NCBI GenBank assembly: GCA_030734395.1
Contig: JAUZTG010000017.1
Location: 682,001-746,000 of the forward strand
Direction of reading: 5' to 3'
DNA: 64,000 nt
DNA from: Sarocladium kiliense
Lineage: Eukaryota; Ascomycota; Sordariomycetes; Hypocreales; Sarocladiaceae
Shown: piece after piece, positions 10,301-19,296 of the stretch
Numbering within the stretch: the first letter of the stretch is position 1
Layout of the letters: every line of letters begins with the position of its first letter
Notes under the pieces: model-generated
Databases searched by the model: none
Told to the model about the DNA's origin: nothing
The model's input: only the letters and a program-made list of their open reading frames with translations
Program-made: the position numbers and the translations under genes

Positions 10301-12622
10301 GCTTGGCACCTGAACGATCCGCGTGCGAAGGATCGGGCTCACTTTAGCGGCTTGTGAGAATGCGCGAATAAGTCGCTCTGCAGTTTCAGTATCCTCAAGG
10401 TCTACCACTCGTTGAGCAACGTATGCCTCCTTGACTTTTGCTGACAAGGCCATGAGCGCTTCCTGGAGTGGTGTGCAAGGGTAGATGTCCTCAACAAGGC
10501 TGGCATTAAAGTCACACAGGGAAGCAACCTCCCTGCGAGCGACAGAAGCATCCCAGCCAGATTCCAAAAGCGAATACGGCGCCACTGCTGTCTCATTTTC
10601 GTGAGTGTAGGCGGTAGCTTTGCTCGCCATATCACGTAGCACAGGACTGTTGAAAACGTTGGCAACGGTCAGTGCCAAACCTTCATCTCTTGCTGCAGCC
10701 ATCAACTTCATGGCTCGGAGGGAATCGCCTCCAAGAGAAAAGAAGCTGCTTCCGCGGAAGATATGGGAATCTGAGCCCAGGACCTTGGACCAAGCCCTCT
10801 GTAGCTTCTTCTCATTTTCGGTCTGAGGCTCTTCAGTCTCTCCATCAGATGCTTTACCACGCGCAGAGGAAGCTTGAAGTATTGAGGCACCAAATTCACG
10901 AAGCTTCTTCCTGTCTGTCTTGCCGGATACCAGAGATGGCATCGTGGTAAGTGTGATGAACGACGCGGGAACCATGTACCGTGGCACTTTTTCCGCCATG
11001 GCAGATTCCACTTTCTTCAAGGCATCTGCAAGCTGATCTGATGGACTTGTAGTTGCAAGCTCAGCAGCTGGCTGAGAAACACCCAGCTCGGCAAGGAACG
11101 CAACGAGTGTCGGTGAACCCCTTTCCGGCTTCACAACTTCAGCCGCCACTTTCACTCCAGCAGGGAGGCAGCTTCGGACATGATGCTCAACCTCTGCGAG
11201 TTCCACACGTTGTCCTCTGAGCTTGACCTGCTGATCCTTCCTGCCGACGAACTCAATGGAGCCGTTCGTTGTGTTGTCTTCGTACCGGACGAGGTCTCCA
11301 GTCTTGTAAAGTCTGCCATTCCGTCCGGGTGTCGAGCCGTGTCCTTTAACCAGCCAGCTGGGGTTCTCGATAAAAACCTCCGCGGTCTTCTCGGGCTCGC
11401 CCAAGTAGCCAATACCAACGACTGGTCCTTCTATGAGAAGCTCGCCGACACCACTGAGCGGTGTAAGTCGATTATGATCGTCCGGGTCAACGATCCAGGT
11501 CACGCCTCCCACACCCCGGCCGATACCTGTGGATTCGTAGACAGCATTGTTGATGGTGCAGCCGACAGTGCACTCCGAAGGACCATATGCGATGATCAGG
11601 CTTGTGTGCTCTCCCCAAGTCGCGGCATCTCTTGCGCCTACTGCTTCACCTCCCAGCCCCAGGACGTCGAGCGATGGAATAATATCATCCTCCAATACCC
11701 GAGCAACTGAAGGTGTCATATGTACCATATTTGCCTTGCTATCTCTGATCGCTCCACTTAGGTCGTTCATGCGCGCTTCTTCTGATGGGACACAGATTGT
11801 GCCGCCAACCACCAGGGTGCAGAGCATGCAGTCGTATGTTACGTCGAATGCATACGAGGGAAAGTCGAAAACGCGTGATGAAGCTTTGTAGCCCACGGCT
11901 TTGGCTCTAGGAATCGCACCGCTCGTATAGCTCTCGTGTGAGAGAACCACGCCTTTCGGCTTGCCAGTGCTCCCAGATGTGAAGATGATGTACATGGGCG
12001 AGGAAGGAGGTACGGTAGGAAGGGAATCGGGAGATGCGGTGGGTGAGAGCTTGTCGAAAAAGTCTTGGGAAATAGGGATTACTCGACCATTGGCTGCTAT
12101 TCGCTCACCGAGGACCTTTTGTGAAGCTGAGGTGAGAATGATCTTCGCCTCCGTCTGTTCGACAATCGTCTTGAGTCGAGCCTCTGGCTGGCTCGGGTCT
12201 GTGAGAGAGACAGTAGCACCGGCCTTCATTGCTCCCAGAAGCGCTACGACTGCCCACATGGACTTTTCGAAGCATAGTGGTATCCTTGTGCCAACTTCGA
12301 CTCCCTGTTCTAAAAGATGTAAAGCCAGTCTGGTTGAGAGGTCATCCAGTTGGGTGTATGTGAGAGTGCCATCCCAAGACTGAACAGCCAAGTGATCTGG
12401 ACAGCGTGCTGCCTGTTCGGAAAAGAGGTCTTGCATGCACCGAGAAATTGTTTCCGGCACGACGGAGTTCCAGGTCCATATCGTGTCGAGGTCGTCTGAG
12501 CTGGGTGGGAGAGGGGTTTGCGAGCCGGCACTGGTGTCGGGTGTCTTTGGTGTGGTGTCCTCATGATTCTGCGTCTCTAAGGTAGCGAGACGCCCACCTG
12601 TTGAACCATCGACGTTGCGCAT
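7319..12622 (-). CDS. sidD: Siderophore non-ribosomal peptide synthetase, SidD/NPS6-type (A-T-C-T-C), 1767 aa
   Basis: Single exon; the first ATG is at 12622 (the open frame continues 15 codons upstream only from a GTG). Domains in order: adenylation with FTSGSTGKPKG at about 214-224, YGPSE near 346, YKTGDL near 439 and SGKTDRK near 566; carrier 1 FFSLGGDS near 630; condensation 1 with HHALYDG at about 839-845; a roughly 110-residue remnant of a second A domain (APGKLIV, FFDTGKLA); carrier 2 FFALGGDS near 1280; terminal condensation with SHAQYDE near 1492, where the first His of HHxxxDG is Ser and the Gly is Glu but the catalytic second His remains. This compact plan with a dead second A domain is that of SidD/NPS6, which links N5-acyl-N5-hydroxyornithine units into fusarinine-type siderophores. 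The neighbours (SidI-, SidF- and SitT-like genes) and the GATA sites support this. Oddity: an in-frame 18-bp tandem duplication just before the C1 active site. Confidence 0.9.
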   Translation of the reverse strand: MRNVDGSTGGRLATLETQNHEDTTPKTPDTSAGSQTPLPPSSDDLDTIWTWNSVVPETISRCMQDLFSEQAARCPDHLAVQSWDGTLTYTQLDDLSTRLALHLLEQGVEVGTRIPLCFEKSMWAVVALLGAMKAGATVSLTDPSQPEARLKTIVEQTEAKIILTSASQKVLGERIAANGRVIPISQDFFDKLSPTASPDSLPTVPPSSPMYIIFTSGSTGKPKGVVLSHESYTSGAIPRAKAVGYKASSRVFDFPSYAFDVTYDCMLCTLVVGGTICVPSEEARMNDLSGAIRDSKANMVHMTPSVARVLEDDIIPSLDVLGLGGEAVGARDAATWGEHTSLIIAYGPSECTVGCTINNAVYESTGIGRGVGGVTWIVDPDDHNRLTPLSGVGELLIEGPVVGIGYLGEPEKTAEVFIENPSWLVKGHGSTPGRNGRLYKTGDLVRYEDNTTNGSIEFVGRKDQQVKLRGQRVELAEVEHHVRSCLPAGVKVAAEVVKPERGSPTLVAFLAELGVSQPAAELATTSPSDQLADALKKVESAMAEKVPRYMVPASFITLTTMPSLVSGKTDRKKLREFGASILQASSARGKASDGETEEPQTENEKKLQRAWSKVLGSDSHIFRGSSFFSLGGDSLRAMKLMAAARDEGLALTVANVFNSPVLRDMASKATAYTHENETAVAPYSLLESGWDASVARREVASLCDFNASLVEDIYPCTPLQEALMALSAKVKEAYVAQRVVDLEDTETAERLIRAFSQAAKVSPILRTRIVQVPSRGLVQVVVNEDLQCYRGDDLSSYLASDRDTSMTLGKPLVRYAIIQDKTQRKVSFVRKVSFVLTMHHALYDGWSMPLVVERVNKAYHSKTLSRPAEFRNFIRYLSGLDRSASEAYWRENLEGAYGTQFPRLPEPGYQVKADSLLEEYISVPSTLPDNTTVATLIRAAWALVAAQYVGCRDVIFGETLTGRNAPLVGAEEIEGPMITTVPFRVQIDEETSVAEYLQTVQAQTVAQIPHEHYGLQHIRRLSPDTLEACELRTGLVLHPSGEEGNDNTESSPADLLVPAGDAEAAQEALKFNTYALMLVCSIDPKGFLVMASFDSKTVEVPLMQKILKQLAHVVQKLCSQGESRVGDVGCLLDEDLASLRAVYDQGTTYTIPDLPPFEGAYIVDEQDAAAVLPLGAPGKLIVRSTSAVDLPEIQAPPFFKLIGGSTPPGRFFDTGKLAVIGSSGEVSVLEKAAIVPPSAPRQKRIDSSLSLRQRTLRSLWSHVLRVPEKEIGLDDSFFALGGDSIFAMKLVSEARAQGIMLSVMQIFDNRSLQDMANVMEEEEAGAAPVEELDVAPFGLLDVADTDAFVNNVVKPQLADSTWTIENVFPARPLQAIAVKGTTQIPRYSTRYELIKFHTDMPTTRLRQACQELVARNEILRTVFIEHESKTYGVVLDRLETQFVEYDVDRDLNGFCHKLCQLDVETRMPLGSSFVKWFFVRSDGESCLIFRISHAQYDEMCLPILLEQLSALYENKPVSETIPFSKFVAHTVKENIPASISYWQNLLSGAAMSMLEPDTPITKRNHFAIEQSVDLTGWCSDTTLASLPTAAWALTLARRLSTRDVFFGEVVSGRKTSFPDAHSVTGPCWQYLPFRLIISPDWTGHDLLAAVQSQHVSSAAHEGMALSEMAELCDLPGLKSTDWFGSVVHQAVKPVKSLNVEDAGGETETVYVHEEPLREWSVQAFFGDGEMTIEVITVDSWKEHARELLRDIAATARELVVKPDANLF
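10119..10154. repeat. Perfect 18-bp tandem duplication inside the NRPS
   Basis: The 18-mer acgaagctgacctttcgt occurs at 10119-10136 and again at 10137-10154 with no mismatch. On the coding strand it duplicates the six residues RKVSFV in the strand leading into the C1 HHALYDG motif, about nine residues before the first His. Confidence 0.97.
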
Positions 12623-13018
12623 CTTGCCTGTGATGTGTTGTGTATAACAAGCTGGTGATGGAGACACTGAGTGATTCTGAGGCTGGACTAGGCAAGTAGA
12701 GCCATGTCACGAAGCTTCTTCGCCGAGCTCGACTGGTTGGAGTCCGAGTCAATCCGAAGACGGAGCATAGCTCCCCAATTGCGAGCTAAAAGTCCTCATG
12801 ATCATTATGAAGGGCTATGAAAGGTCCCCTTGAGCTTCTAGCGACACTAAGCATCAGCGCCTTTGTCATAGCCGACGCTGTTGACATGTGCCGGGGGTTC
12901 GCAGCGTCACATCTACCTACAGCTCACACACACCCCATATCCACAAGCAAGAATTCGACAACCTCCACTTAGAAGCTACATCAAAGGTACATCCTCAGTA
13001 CCACCTCCCAATTCACGG

Positions 13019-13027
13019 ATCAGATAA
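13019..13027 (+). promoter_or_regulatory. GATA repressor site ATCAGATAA (sidD/sidI divergent promoter, site 1)
   Basis: Exact match to ATCWGATAA, the consensus bound by the iron-responsive SreA/Sre1/Urbs1 GATA factors. It lies about 400 bp upstream of the NRPS start, in the 1.5 kb shared promoter. Confidence 0.75.
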
Positions 13028-13135
13028 CACCCAACAGCGGGAGGGGAGCCGCCAAAGTGCACCGGAACCAAGTGGGCCGAAGTGAGCATGACGAAGTAAT
13101 TCCCACTTGGGTGCATAAGAGCGCACTGGCGGCGG

Positions 13136-13144
13136 ATCTGATAA
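13136..13144 (+). promoter_or_regulatory. GATA repressor site ATCTGATAA (sidD/sidI divergent promoter, site 2)
   Basis: Second exact ATCWGATAA, 109 bp beyond the end of the first and in the same orientation; about 0.5 kb from the NRPS start and 1 kb from the ligase start. Confidence 0.75.
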
Positions 13145-13788
13145 AAAGTTTGGGCTTGCCGAATGGTCTGGTCCTATAGTGCTGGGATCGTCACCTATTT
13201 TTTCTCCTCGCCTGCACCAGTCCAGATCAGGGGGGTTAGGCCGTGGATCGTGGTGTGGCTGCGTTTGATGTTGCGCGCTTTTTTGGGAAGGTTGCGATAT
13301 CGGCTGCATGACTTTATTGGCTTGCAGAGGTTGTGATGCAGGTGGCAAGATGTGCGACTTTGACCAAGAACCTTAATGGAAGGGTGTTCTTTGTGGCGAG
13401 CGATCGAGGAAGTGCCGCCCATGGTATGGGGAGCATGGCGGAGGTCCATGGCTGTACTTGGTGTTCAGCGTGGCAGAAGCTACTGGCGAGCCTGACCACT
13501 CTGGCGTAAATCCTACCAAAACAGCTGCCGAACTCTAGCTCCGAGTGTCTGTAGTCGAAAATCCTCGGCACGAGCTGTGGTCGTCCCAAACCAAGCCTCG
13601 AACGATTCCCGTACATCGCCCCAGCAAAGCCCCGGAAACCACCAATCTTGGTTCTGGAATGCGAAAACCTTTTCGTCTGTTCTTCTCCTGCAGCCGAGGA
13701 AGTTAGCAACGAAAAAAGAAAGTGAGGGGCGGCGCTCATTACCGGTTTCATTTCGTGAACATGACGCGCGTGGGTGGGGTGGCCAATC

Positions 13789-13797
13789 TTATCAGAT
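13789..13797 (-). promoter_or_regulatory. GATA repressor site (reverse) nearest the SidI-like gene
   Basis: TTATCAGAT on the plus strand, i.e. ATCTGATAA on the minus strand, 335 bp upstream of the ligase ATG. Several partial GAT repeats follow immediately. Confidence 0.75.
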
Positions 13798-14131
13798 CAT
13801 CAGATTAGATCATTTGGGTGTTAGTGGCTGCGCGGTGGAGGTTAGGGTTGCATTTTCGTTAGGACGACACCCCTCCTTGACTAGCTGGAGAGAGAAGAGA
13901 ATGGACCCTGCAGGTTGAGGTCAGTGAGGGTCTCTTTAGTGAGAATAATGGTAGCAAGGTCGGTTTGGGTGGTTGTGCGCGAGTTGTGGGCTTGGTTGAT
14001 TCAGCTGGTGACTAGCTTCAGTGCCGAAGTCGTCAATTAGAAGCGATATCATCGGAGTTGTAATTCAGGTCGAGGAACTGTCGCCGTTCGTTGTCATCAG
14101 TCAATCTTCAACATCAGCAGAAGCCTTCGAG

Positions 14132-15973
14132 ATGGCATCACAACCGACTGTCGACCAGGAGCCTTCGCCTCCGACCCAGAAGCTCTCCATCCTTCACGGC
14201 CCATCCGATCCTCCTCTTCTCGACCTCACACTGGGCGAACTTCTCTCCCTTCAGACCTATCAGCACGGCCCGAAAGAATGTCTCGTCTTCCCATGGACAG
14301 GAGCTAGGTGGACATACAATGAGCTTCACCAACAAAGCTCGCTTCTCGCGGGCGCCCTGCTCGACATGGGCATCGGCACCGGAGATCGCGTCGGTATCAT
14401 GGCTGGCAATTGCGAGCAGTACGCTGCGGTGTTCTTTGCCTGTGCAAAGATTGGCGCGGTGCTGGTCATTCTGAACAACACGTACACTGCGACGGAGGCG
14501 ATGTATGGACTGCAGTTCTCGGATTGCAAGCTCTTCTTTACGACGGAGAAAATCGGAAGGGTGGATAACACAAAGCTTCTCGGGGAGCTGGAGTCAAATC
14601 GAGAAAATGGAGAGTACAGCCCGAAGATTGTGATCCTGCGTGGAGAGGCTGGGAAGTATCCGACGTATGAACAGCTCATCAAGTCGAGCTATCGTCACGA
14701 CCACGAGCGGTTGTACAAGGCGATGAGCCGGGTGCTGCCTCATCAAGTTGTCAACCTTCAGTTCACGAGCGGAACCACTGGGCTACCAAAAGCAGCAATG
14801 CTTACACATCAGTAAGTTTCACGATCAGAATCATCAGAAGTCATACTCACAGCTTACAGCAACCTTGTAAACAATTCCCGATTTATTGGAGATCGCATGC
14901 GTCTTTCATCAAGTGATGTCCTTTGCTGCCCGCCTCCCCTTTTCCACTGCTTCGGCCTCGTTCTCGGTCTACTCGCCATCGTTACCCACGGTGGCAAGAT
15001 CGTATACCCAGCCGAGGTGTTCGATATCGACTCAACCTTGAGAGCGATCTCCGACGAAGGCTGCACAGCTGTGCATGGCGTCCCAGCGATGTTTGACTCA
15101 CTGTTCCAGGCTGAGCTGCCCAAGGACTTCAACTGCGACAAGTTGAGAACAGGTATCATCGCTGGTGCCCCTGTCCCTCGGTATCTCATGGAACTTCTCG
15201 TCAACAAGTTCGGTATGACCGAGTTCACCAGCAGCTATGGTCTCACTGAGGCGTCGCCCACCTGCTTCAATGCCTTCACCGATGACGCGATGGACAGACG
15301 GCTGACTACTGTGGGAACGCTGATGCCTCATGCCCAGGCAAAGATCGTCGATCGTGAAGGAAACATCGTTCCGATTGGCACACGGGGTGAGCTGTGCATT
15401 GCTGGATACCAGCTCCAAGCCGGGTATTGGAACAACTCAGAAAAGACCAACGAAACCATGGTGCGAGACGCAGCTGGTGTTCTGTGGCTTCACACTGGAG
15501 ATGAGGCTGTCTTTGATGAGCAGGGATACTGCAGCATTACTGGACGCTTCAAGGACATCATTATTCGAGGTAAGTCGTCCCACAGAGCACCAATATGGCT
15601 GGGCATATACTCACAATCTACAGGAGGAGAGAACATCTATCCTCTCGAGATCGAAGAGCGTCTGGCTGCACACCCATCCATCGTCCGCGCCATCGTCGTC
15701 GGCCTCAAGAACAAGCACTACGGCGAAGTTGTCGGCGCCTTCATCGAGCTAGCCAGCGACTGTCCCAAGGACCGACGTCCAACTGACGCGGAGCTGAAAG
15801 AGTGGTGCAGAAGAAAGTTGGGCGGTCACAAGTCGCCTGCGCATGTCTTCTGGCTGGGCGAGGATGGAGTCCCGGCGACAGTGCCTCTGACAGGTAGTGG
15901 GAAGGTGAGGAAGTTTGAGATGGCAAAGTTGGGAGATGAGCTGCTGACGAAGAGGGATAAGGCTAAGCTGTGA
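14132..15973 (+). CDS. sidI: SidI-like acyl-CoA ligase (mevalonyl-CoA ligase type), 579 aa
   Basis: Exons 14132-14811, 14860-15569, 15624-15973. An AMP-dependent ligase of the ANL superfamily: LQFTSGTTGLPKAAMLTHH (phosphate loop, completed across intron 1), SYGLTEASP, WLHTGDEA, GRFKDIIIRGGENIYP (hinge, completed across intron 2), and the C-terminal Lys in TGSGKVRKFEM. In fusarinine and triacetylfusarinine synthesis SidI activates mevalonate with CoA before SidF uses the acyl group. The length fits the family (about 590 aa), and the gene lies next to the NRPS and a SidF-like gene. The C-terminus is AKL, a PTS1-like peroxisome signal; Aspergillus SidI is known to use an N-terminal PTS2 instead. 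Intron 2 is 54 nt with no stop, so its retention would keep the frame. The start is the first ATG; the open frame continues upstream only from a GTG. Other acyl-CoA ligases of the AKT1 type are related, so the exact substrate is inferred from context. Confidence 0.82.
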
Positions 15974-16048
15974 GCGGGACATGGATTTTGTGTGGGTGTA
16001 AAAGCCTTGTTTAGAGTTACGCGATGATGATTTTTGTTAGACTAGACG

Positions 16049-16057
16049 TTATCTGAT
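16049..16057 (-). promoter_or_regulatory. GATA site in the convergent sidI/sidF 3' region
   Basis: TTATCTGAT on plus (ATCAGATAA on minus), 76 bp after the ligase stop and 158 bp beyond the stop of the convergent acyltransferase. It is not in a promoter, so its function is doubtful. Confidence 0.4.
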
Positions 16058-16214
16058 TGACAAATAGACGACTGACTGTAAGCTGACAGAGGTTGCCAAC
16101 AACTTCATGATGATGATGCAGCACACCTCGTCTAATTGGTTGATAGGCTATCGGTTATGGCCTTTTGAACGCCTGTCAATTCCAGCTAACGAAACCATAA
16201 TACAAAACTAAAGA

Positions 16215-17632
16215 CTACAGCTTTGGAACCAAGCCAATTCCCATCCCACCTACAGCCTTCTCACTCTCTCCCAACGGACACAGCTGGAAGAATCTCTCCC
16301 TCGGGCACCTCACCAATGCACTCCTCTTGTGGGGAAGATCGACGAACTTCTCCAGACCAAAGCCATGGATTAGATCATACATGACGACTACGGAGTTCGT
16401 GTCTTTCGGCTCGCCGACAACGGCCATTGTTCGCGGGTCGTCGAGGAAGAGGTAGTGCATCAGGCTGGACCACCAGGCTGTCACGCGATGAGGACCACGG
16501 AAACGCACATCGCCGACGAGGGAGTGGCGACCGCGATCGAAGTCGCCGGGAGTGAAGTAGGCACCAAGACGGTCCTCCTGAAATGGGTGTTAGCATTTCC
16601 GTTGCAACCAGAAGTTGGACTGTGTCGGCGACTCACCTTGGCCCAGTAGACCTCAAAGTATGCGAAGTATGTGTCCTCCCACTTCGCCAGGACGGCAACC
16701 TGGTGAGGATCCACGTGGATCTTGCGGAGATACTCGCGGTGCTGCTCGAGAGTTCCAGTCTCGTTCCAGCCTTGCGAAACACGAGGATCATTCTGCCACT
16801 CATGGAACAGACGAAGATGTTCAGCATCCTCCCAGTCGAGCGAAACCATAGAGAAAGTCTCCTTCAAGTGCGGAATCCAGCGGCTGTAGATGACGGCACC
16901 AGGCGCAGGCTTCGCGGGTCGGATAGGGTGCCATGCTTGCATGTGGCGCTCGGGGTCTTGAGGGTCTCCGGCCAGCTGGATGGAAGTGGTGTTCAAGAGT
17001 GGTGTCAGAGGATACGAAGCGAGAGTTGAAGAGCTCAGGGAAGCTGGAGACTCTGCAGGGCACCAGGCCGGTCGAGGACCGAATGGTGATCCGGCGCCTT
17101 GCCAGAAAGTGCTCCTCATGGCGACAACGACAGCCTTGCCATCCTCAGACTTGGGCGGCTGCTCATTCGGCCGAAGCGGGTGCTGAATAGCCAGAAGCAC
17201 ATCGCAAAGCTGTTGACCCAATGTCCTGGCACCAGCACCCTGCAGCTCAAGCCTCAGGCTCTCCATGCCGGACCTCAATGTGAAGAGCACATACAGAAGC
17301 AGCCATGCCTGGGCAAGTGACGGCGTCTCACCACCAACCCATTGAGCCGAAACACATGGTGAGCGTCTCGCACGAGCCCAGGCGCTGTTGTTTGATGGAG
17401 GAGGCGCTTCACTGGACTTGAGGTCTGTGGGCTCCGAGAACTGGAGTTGGGGAGAGATGAGAGCGAAAGGGGTGGCTTTGGAGTCTGGGGTCGACTTCTG
17501 GACGAGCTGGAAGAGCTCTGAGCCAGAGGAAGAGGAAGCCTTGCGGATGGTGAATTCGGTTTGGTAAGGGTGAGGAAGCTTGAGGACTGTCTCGTCCGGA
17601 GACAGCGAGGAGAATTGTGTGATTGGCGCCAT
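16215..17632 (-). CDS. sidF: SidF-like N5-hydroxyornithine acyltransferase, 452 aa
   Basis: Exons 17632-16637 and 16577-16215, with one 59-nt intron (GTGAGT...TTTCAG). The C-terminal half is the GNAT fold of the IucB/SidF/SidL family: [14 protein letters not shown], then the joint [27 protein letters not shown] and VVGEPK. The N-terminal half is the weakly conserved extension typical of fungal members. Length matches Aspergillus SidF (about 460 aa). SidF transfers anhydromevalonyl-CoA to N5-hydroxyornithine; the related SidL uses acetyl-CoA and usually lies elsewhere, so SidF is preferred from context. The C-terminus reads PKL, close to a PTS1, and SidF acts in peroxisomes in Aspergillus. It converges with the SidI-like gene, 241 bp apart. 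Start: the first ATG giving a full N-terminus; the open frame continues upstream but its residues look random. Confidence 0.83.
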
Positions 17633-18875
17633 TGTGAAGGATTGACTGAAGAAAGCTCTACTCAAGAAAAGACTGAAGCTGTCACGAAAGAAAGAGAAGA
17701 GCTCCCAGCTCAGCTCCGACAGAAACCGCCCTCGGATGTCATACCACAGCACGTCAATCCTTGCCCCAGCTTTTTTCCGTCCTTCACTCCCCAATCCCGA
17801 GCCGCCGCACACGAGTCAATTGCGTCCCTCCACGCTTGGCCAGCATATGCCGAGGTGGCCTAGGCCGGCCGAAGTCGCATTGGAAGCCAGTGCTGGGCAG
17901 CAGGGTTCCATTATGATGCAACGGAGAAGCCACAAGGGGATGGTGATGGGTGCTGAAATTGCCTCGCTTGTGGTGCCTGAATGGCGGAGGGTGTGTGATG
18001 TTAGCGGCACGTCGGGGGGTTGGTGTTGAGGTGAGGTTGGAGCGAGTGGGGGGCGAGGTACCAACGGTGGTACTTGAGCGGTACATCTTGGGAGGAAAAA
18101 AGCGACCTGGAAGGTGATCGGCAGTGGTCAATTGGTCTTCAAAAGCTTCTTCGGATAGTTTCCAGGCTTGCAAGAGTGCTCATCAACGAGTAGACAGTCG
18201 GTTTCCGGTCAAGTTGGTACCCATATGGGACAGACTGAACGAAGGTCATTCAGAGCGTTGGACACCAGTCTCGGAGAACAGAAGAAAGAGTCATGAGAAC
18301 GGAACTCACTAAAAGCTAGGGTCTCATGACGATTATGTCCAGCATTGTCTGAACTTTGACCCATGCCGGTCGTTACCGTTTTCGACCAAACATTGTCCAG
18401 CTCGCAGGGGTTCGAGCGCAAGGCCCCGTCAGCTTCGTTATCAGATCCGAGTACGATCTAATCAGATCATCTGGCTCCTCCCCATCGACCATTTATGCGT
18501 CGCGTCGCACGAGTGCATTGAACCCCAATGAGCATTGTCAGACTGCCTTTGATACTATGTAACTCGTGCATGCGTATGATTTCACGAGTTATTGTTACGT
18601 ACAAGGCTGGGAACACACCCAATTCTTTCCTTACTCTGGAAGACTTCGCGGACGGCAAACCAGGAGAAGTTGAGAACATCTCCGGGTGTGCCGTACTCGT
18701 TTCGCCCAGAACTGCCTCTTTTAGGAATTGACCACAAACCTAGACTTTCTCTCAGGATTGGTCGCCTGTTCCTTGAGACATGGAGTTGGGATTACAGTTT
18801 TTTGGGTTGGACTTTCCGATAGTGCCAGTTGCGTGTCTCAAACTCTGCCATACATCGCTGTGTGATCATGTGACC
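17633..18875. other. Upstream region of the SidF-like gene
   Basis: 1.2 kb with no supported gene. It holds one GATA repressor site (18438) and otherwise short overlapping frames without domains. Confidence 0.5.
18438..18446 (-). promoter_or_regulatory. GATA repressor site upstream of the SidF-like gene
   Basis: TTATCAGAT on plus (ATCTGATAA on minus), 806 bp upstream of the acyltransferase start; a partial match (AATCAGATCAT) follows about 25 bp on. Confidence 0.65.
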
Positions 18876-19127
18876 TCAATCACGGACCATAAGGTTGTCG
18901 GCACAGTGCAATAACAAACTGGATCGGCGTATGAGCGCCAGGGAAACATGTATGTACAGCCAGTGTATGAGCAAAATGAGTCCATTGGCCCCAAGCCAAC
19001 TCGCGACCCCTGGCTTATCGCCTACAGAGATGCAGAAGTCGGCGAGGGGGTCAACAGGCCGGAGATTGAGGGCTGGAGCGGCGGACGCCAGAGGCAGGGT
19101 GGCAGCGAGGAAGTTAAGTCCCTTCAT
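18876..19127 (-). CDS. Possible small secreted protein or fragment, 83 aa
   Basis: The N-terminus MKGLNFLAATLPLASAAPA looks like a signal peptide with an Ala-x-Ala cleavage site. A TATA box lies 160 bp upstream, followed by a pyrimidine-rich leader and a good start context (CAAAATG). After about residue 35 the frame turns hydrophobic and loses protein-like character, so the true gene may have an intron starting near residue 34, or may be decayed. No family is recognised. It sits between the SidF-like gene and the AIF-like gene, inside the iron cluster, but no GATA site is close to its start. Confidence 0.35.
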   Translation of the reverse strand: MKGLNFLAATLPLASAAPALNLRPVDPLADFCISVGDKPGVASWLGANGLILLIHWLYIHVSLALIRRSSLLLHCADNLMVRD

Positions 19128-19286
19128 TTTGATGTTTCAAGAAAGAGAATCGGAAGCCTGCCCGTTGTGAAGTGTTCTATTCGAATAACTTGAAGAAGAT
19201 ATGAAGGAAGTTAATGCCAAAGATGCTGGGAAATAGTTGATGAAGCTGGTTGGGTTGAATGTATAGGGCAGTGCTATTGACGGACT

Positions 19287-19296
19287 CTTATATATA
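19287..19296 (-). promoter_or_regulatory. TATA box of the small secreted ORF
   Basis: TATATATAAG on the minus strand, 160 bp upstream of the ATG at 19127, followed by a pyrimidine-rich stretch with CAAC and CTTCATC motifs as in many fungal core promoters. Confidence 0.4.

Noticed and set aside
12623..12667. NRPS start 15 codons upstream
   Set aside because: It needs a GTG start; the first ATG at 12622 is adequate.
14021..14131. Longer N-terminus for the SidI-like ligase
   Set aside because: It depends on GTG as start; the ATG at 14132 gives the family-like N-terminus.
18410..18430. ggggttcgagcgcaaggcccc as part of a tRNA T-arm
   Set aside because: No matching acceptor, D or anticodon stems nearby; no tRNA gene could be supported anywhere in the window.
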